Assembly (NCBI GenBank): GCA_030141605.1
Contig: JAQGDQ010000056.1
Coordinates: 434,001 to 498,000, forward strand
Direction: 5' to 3'
From: Tubiluchus corallicola
Taxonomy: Eukaryota; Priapulida; Priapulimorpha; Priapulimorphida; Tubiluchidae
Length of the DNA: 64,000 nt
In this document: positions 61,728 to 64,000 of the stretch, piece by piece
How the letters are laid out: every line of letters starts with the position of its first letter
Numbering within the stretch: position 1 is the first letter of the stretch
Translations under genes and position numbers: made by a program
The notes under the pieces: generated by a model
The model's database searches: none
What the model saw: the letters and a program-made list of their open reading frames with translations, nothing else
Told to the model about the DNA's origin: nothing

Positions 61728-62864
61728 TACAGCTGGTAATTTAACAAATATTATTTCTAATTTTATTTTCCCTTTGCATCCTAGCGTTATAAAAACTCAA
61801 GTTACATGAGTCATATTATATCAACCTGACAACTTATACTATACACCAAAATTGAAACAATTGCAGGCTGTTTTGCTGCAAACGTTGTAGATTACATAGT
61901 ACACTGCAAATCAAGATATATAAAATAAAATGAACAGTTGAGGCCTCCGGAAAACTAATTTGCGAGAATCTTTTTGTCAAGATAAGTGTTCATCTGCATA
62001 CCATGCTTCGCAGGGTTTTGGGGCTTAACCAGACTCTTCACATAGCACTTAACTGAAATCCGAGGATGGCATTATGTGAAAGGTCCAGTTAACCCCAGAA
62101 ACCTGGTGAAACATGATAACTGCTGATGAATGCTTGTCTAGTTAACGCAGAGATTCACTTGAAGTAATTGAGGCTTGCTTTGTACTTTCTATCTGGAAAT
62201 TGGAACATGTGGTAAAATTCACATGTAGTATCTTAAAAGCTAACACAGATAGTACACCAAAACAAACAGATAAACAAATAAGGAACGATGTGAACTAGTA
62301 TCAAATCAATAAATGTGTTGCTGTGCATTCATATCAGTTATTGTAAATTGCACTGCAAAGCCTAAATTGTGACAGAAAATATACGTTGCGACATTAAATT
62401 AAGATATCTAAATGTAGGTAATAGACACCAGGTAGGTGAACTGCTATATTTACGATCAACAGGTGTGTTATGTTAACACACGATTGTGCTAATGCTAGAC
62501 AGTTGAATATAGTAAAGAAAAATTCACTGAATTGTGTGGAAATACATAGTCATAAAATTACACAATCATTGCTTTTCAGTGTATCACATTCTTAAGTGGC
62601 ATTGCATAAAAATATTTTGTAGTGAGCATTACAATGGTGCTGTCAGCTAACAAAATAAGTCTGAATTGGTGGTCTATTGGTTGAGGGCCTCACTGGGGAT
62701 ACAAAATCTGACTCTGTCAGTAGATGTGAAATTTGTTCTAGTATACTTGTTCACAGGTTTAAGTTTATGTTTAGCTTCTTGGGTGTTTTTAAAAAATGAC
62801 TTCATTGCCACCATCTTGAATTCAAATTGGAAAATGAACAATCTGAATTCATTCTGGTATTTTC

Positions 62865-63011
62865 CTATTAAATTTCATGATGATCCGATGCAAATTGGTG
62901 GAGCCTAGGCTTTTTTCAAAAACAATATAATTGCTGCCAGTTCTAAGTCCGACCCTGACGGTTGATTCCTACATAGTTTCATGATGACACACTATGAATT
63001 GGTGGAGCCTT
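62865..63011. repeat. Degenerate direct repeat, period 104
   Basis: Two similar segments contain TTTCATGATGA and AATTGGTGGAGCCT at the same spacing (62874 and 62978). Probably part of an interspersed repeat. Confidence 0.6.
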
Positions 63012-64000
63012 CAAAAAGGTCAACCCCTAATAACAACGAGAACAACATGTCATGCAGATGTATGGCGATTTGGAATGGGCCCTCGACCAAAAATCGGCTT
63101 GAGAATGCTGCAACAGCTGATCAAGCATGGCGCTACAGTCTGTGAAATTTGGCAATTTCAAATAATTAATCACAGTTGATTAAATCAAAATTTTCAAATA
63201 ATCACTTTTAATATGATAACGCTCCACAAAGCAGGTATGCAGTAGGGGTAAGAGACAGCAGGCAAACAATTTACAGTCTTTGGGGCAAACATTTCCATAT
63301 TTTTGTTGCAGACACTACAATTTAGTTGGAACTATATAACTGCAAAATGCACTAAATACATTTTCTCCTATGTATACATATATAGCACAATATACTATTA
63401 GATGAATTACGTTTTCATTTCCAGTAACTTGGCTGTCATTGATATATTTATCTTGTTACTTTTACTTTTTTTAATATCCTGTATCCAGGTGAGCAATACC
63501 TTGACCACCTTGACTCGGTTGAGCTAATGTAAATAATATAAAACATTGATTAAACACAGCCCATCACGATGTTTACACTCCAGTGAATTACAGAGAAATA
63601 CCGATCACTGTGCCAAGAAACACAATCGTTTGTTATTATACTTCGGGGAAAGGATTAAATTCAAAAATTGCTTCAAGTCATCTAAAATTTTAATAAAAAG
63701 GGAAGACGAAACAAATTTCATAACAGCAATCATGTTACAACGTGACAGATTGTGAATCACCTGAGACTTATAATGTAGGATATTAGATTAAATAATTTTG
63801 TTGATACCCAAAGAAAATTTGCTTTAGCTTCACTATATAAAAATTGCAATTACAGTATAAACACACTAGACATAGTCAAAGCTTGAAAATGCACTTCATA
63901 TTCAATACACAAACTCAAGACATGGTGGATGTTATTAAGGAATGAGACACTTGATTTACGATGTTAAACGCTAACCCTTGAGTAAAAGAATTGCATACAC

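Larger units (their letters stand above)
61408..64000. other. Region downstream of gene C
   Basis: Gene C 3' flank, the 104-base degenerate repeat, and no coding frame I can name on either strand. Confidence 0.6.

Noticed and set aside
63030-63180. Possible exon with conserved-looking basic segment
   Set aside because: No family recognised and no consistent splice sites or partner exons.

Overview
This is a stretch of animal nuclear DNA. It is AT-rich, its genes are cut into many short exons by GT-AG introns of about 0.1 to 14 kb, and the products belong to animal families: a BTB-BACK-Kelch protein, a TPR-array protein, and secreted Kunitz and Kazal protease inhibitors. Old DNA transposons, a tRNA-like repeat and many microsatellites lie between the exons. 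There is no sign of bacterial organisation. I cannot fix the phylum; a non-vertebrate metazoan is the most economical reading. Layout: (1) 1-8.1 kb holds no gene I can support, only simple repeats and one copy of a dispersed repeat. (2) 8.1-34.2 kb, plus strand: one complete kelch-like gene of the KLHL1/4/5 group in nine core exons plus one candidate 35-codon cassette exon. All splice phases agree. Its 13.8-kb first intron and its second intron each carry one copy of a ~1.1-kb terminal-inverted-repeat element. (3) 36.0-49.6 kb, minus strand: fourteen phase-consistent exons for about 679 C-terminal residues of a TPR-array protein, best matched by memory to TTC6. It converges on the kelch gene with 1.9 kb between stop codons. 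Its 5' exons are not recognisable in the window. (4) 51.2-61.4 kb, plus strand: a cluster of three small secreted-inhibitor genes, each with a signal-peptide exon joined in phase 1 to inhibitor-domain exons. Gene A has one intact Kunitz domain plus a broken second one; gene B is Kunitz-Kazal-Kunitz with a Gln-rich tail; gene C has one Kunitz domain. A decayed Kunitz exon inside an intron of gene B is a paralogue of the gene A exon. (5) 61.4-64 kb has no recognisable gene. The kelch protein should act inside the cell as a substrate adaptor for a Cullin-3 ubiquitin ligase, the TPR protein as an intracellular scaffold, and the cluster encodes secreted serine-protease inhibitor-like proteins that differ at the residue that sets protease preference. 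I see no functional link between the three groups. All gene models were built by reading splice sites and frames by eye; no search or alignment was run.
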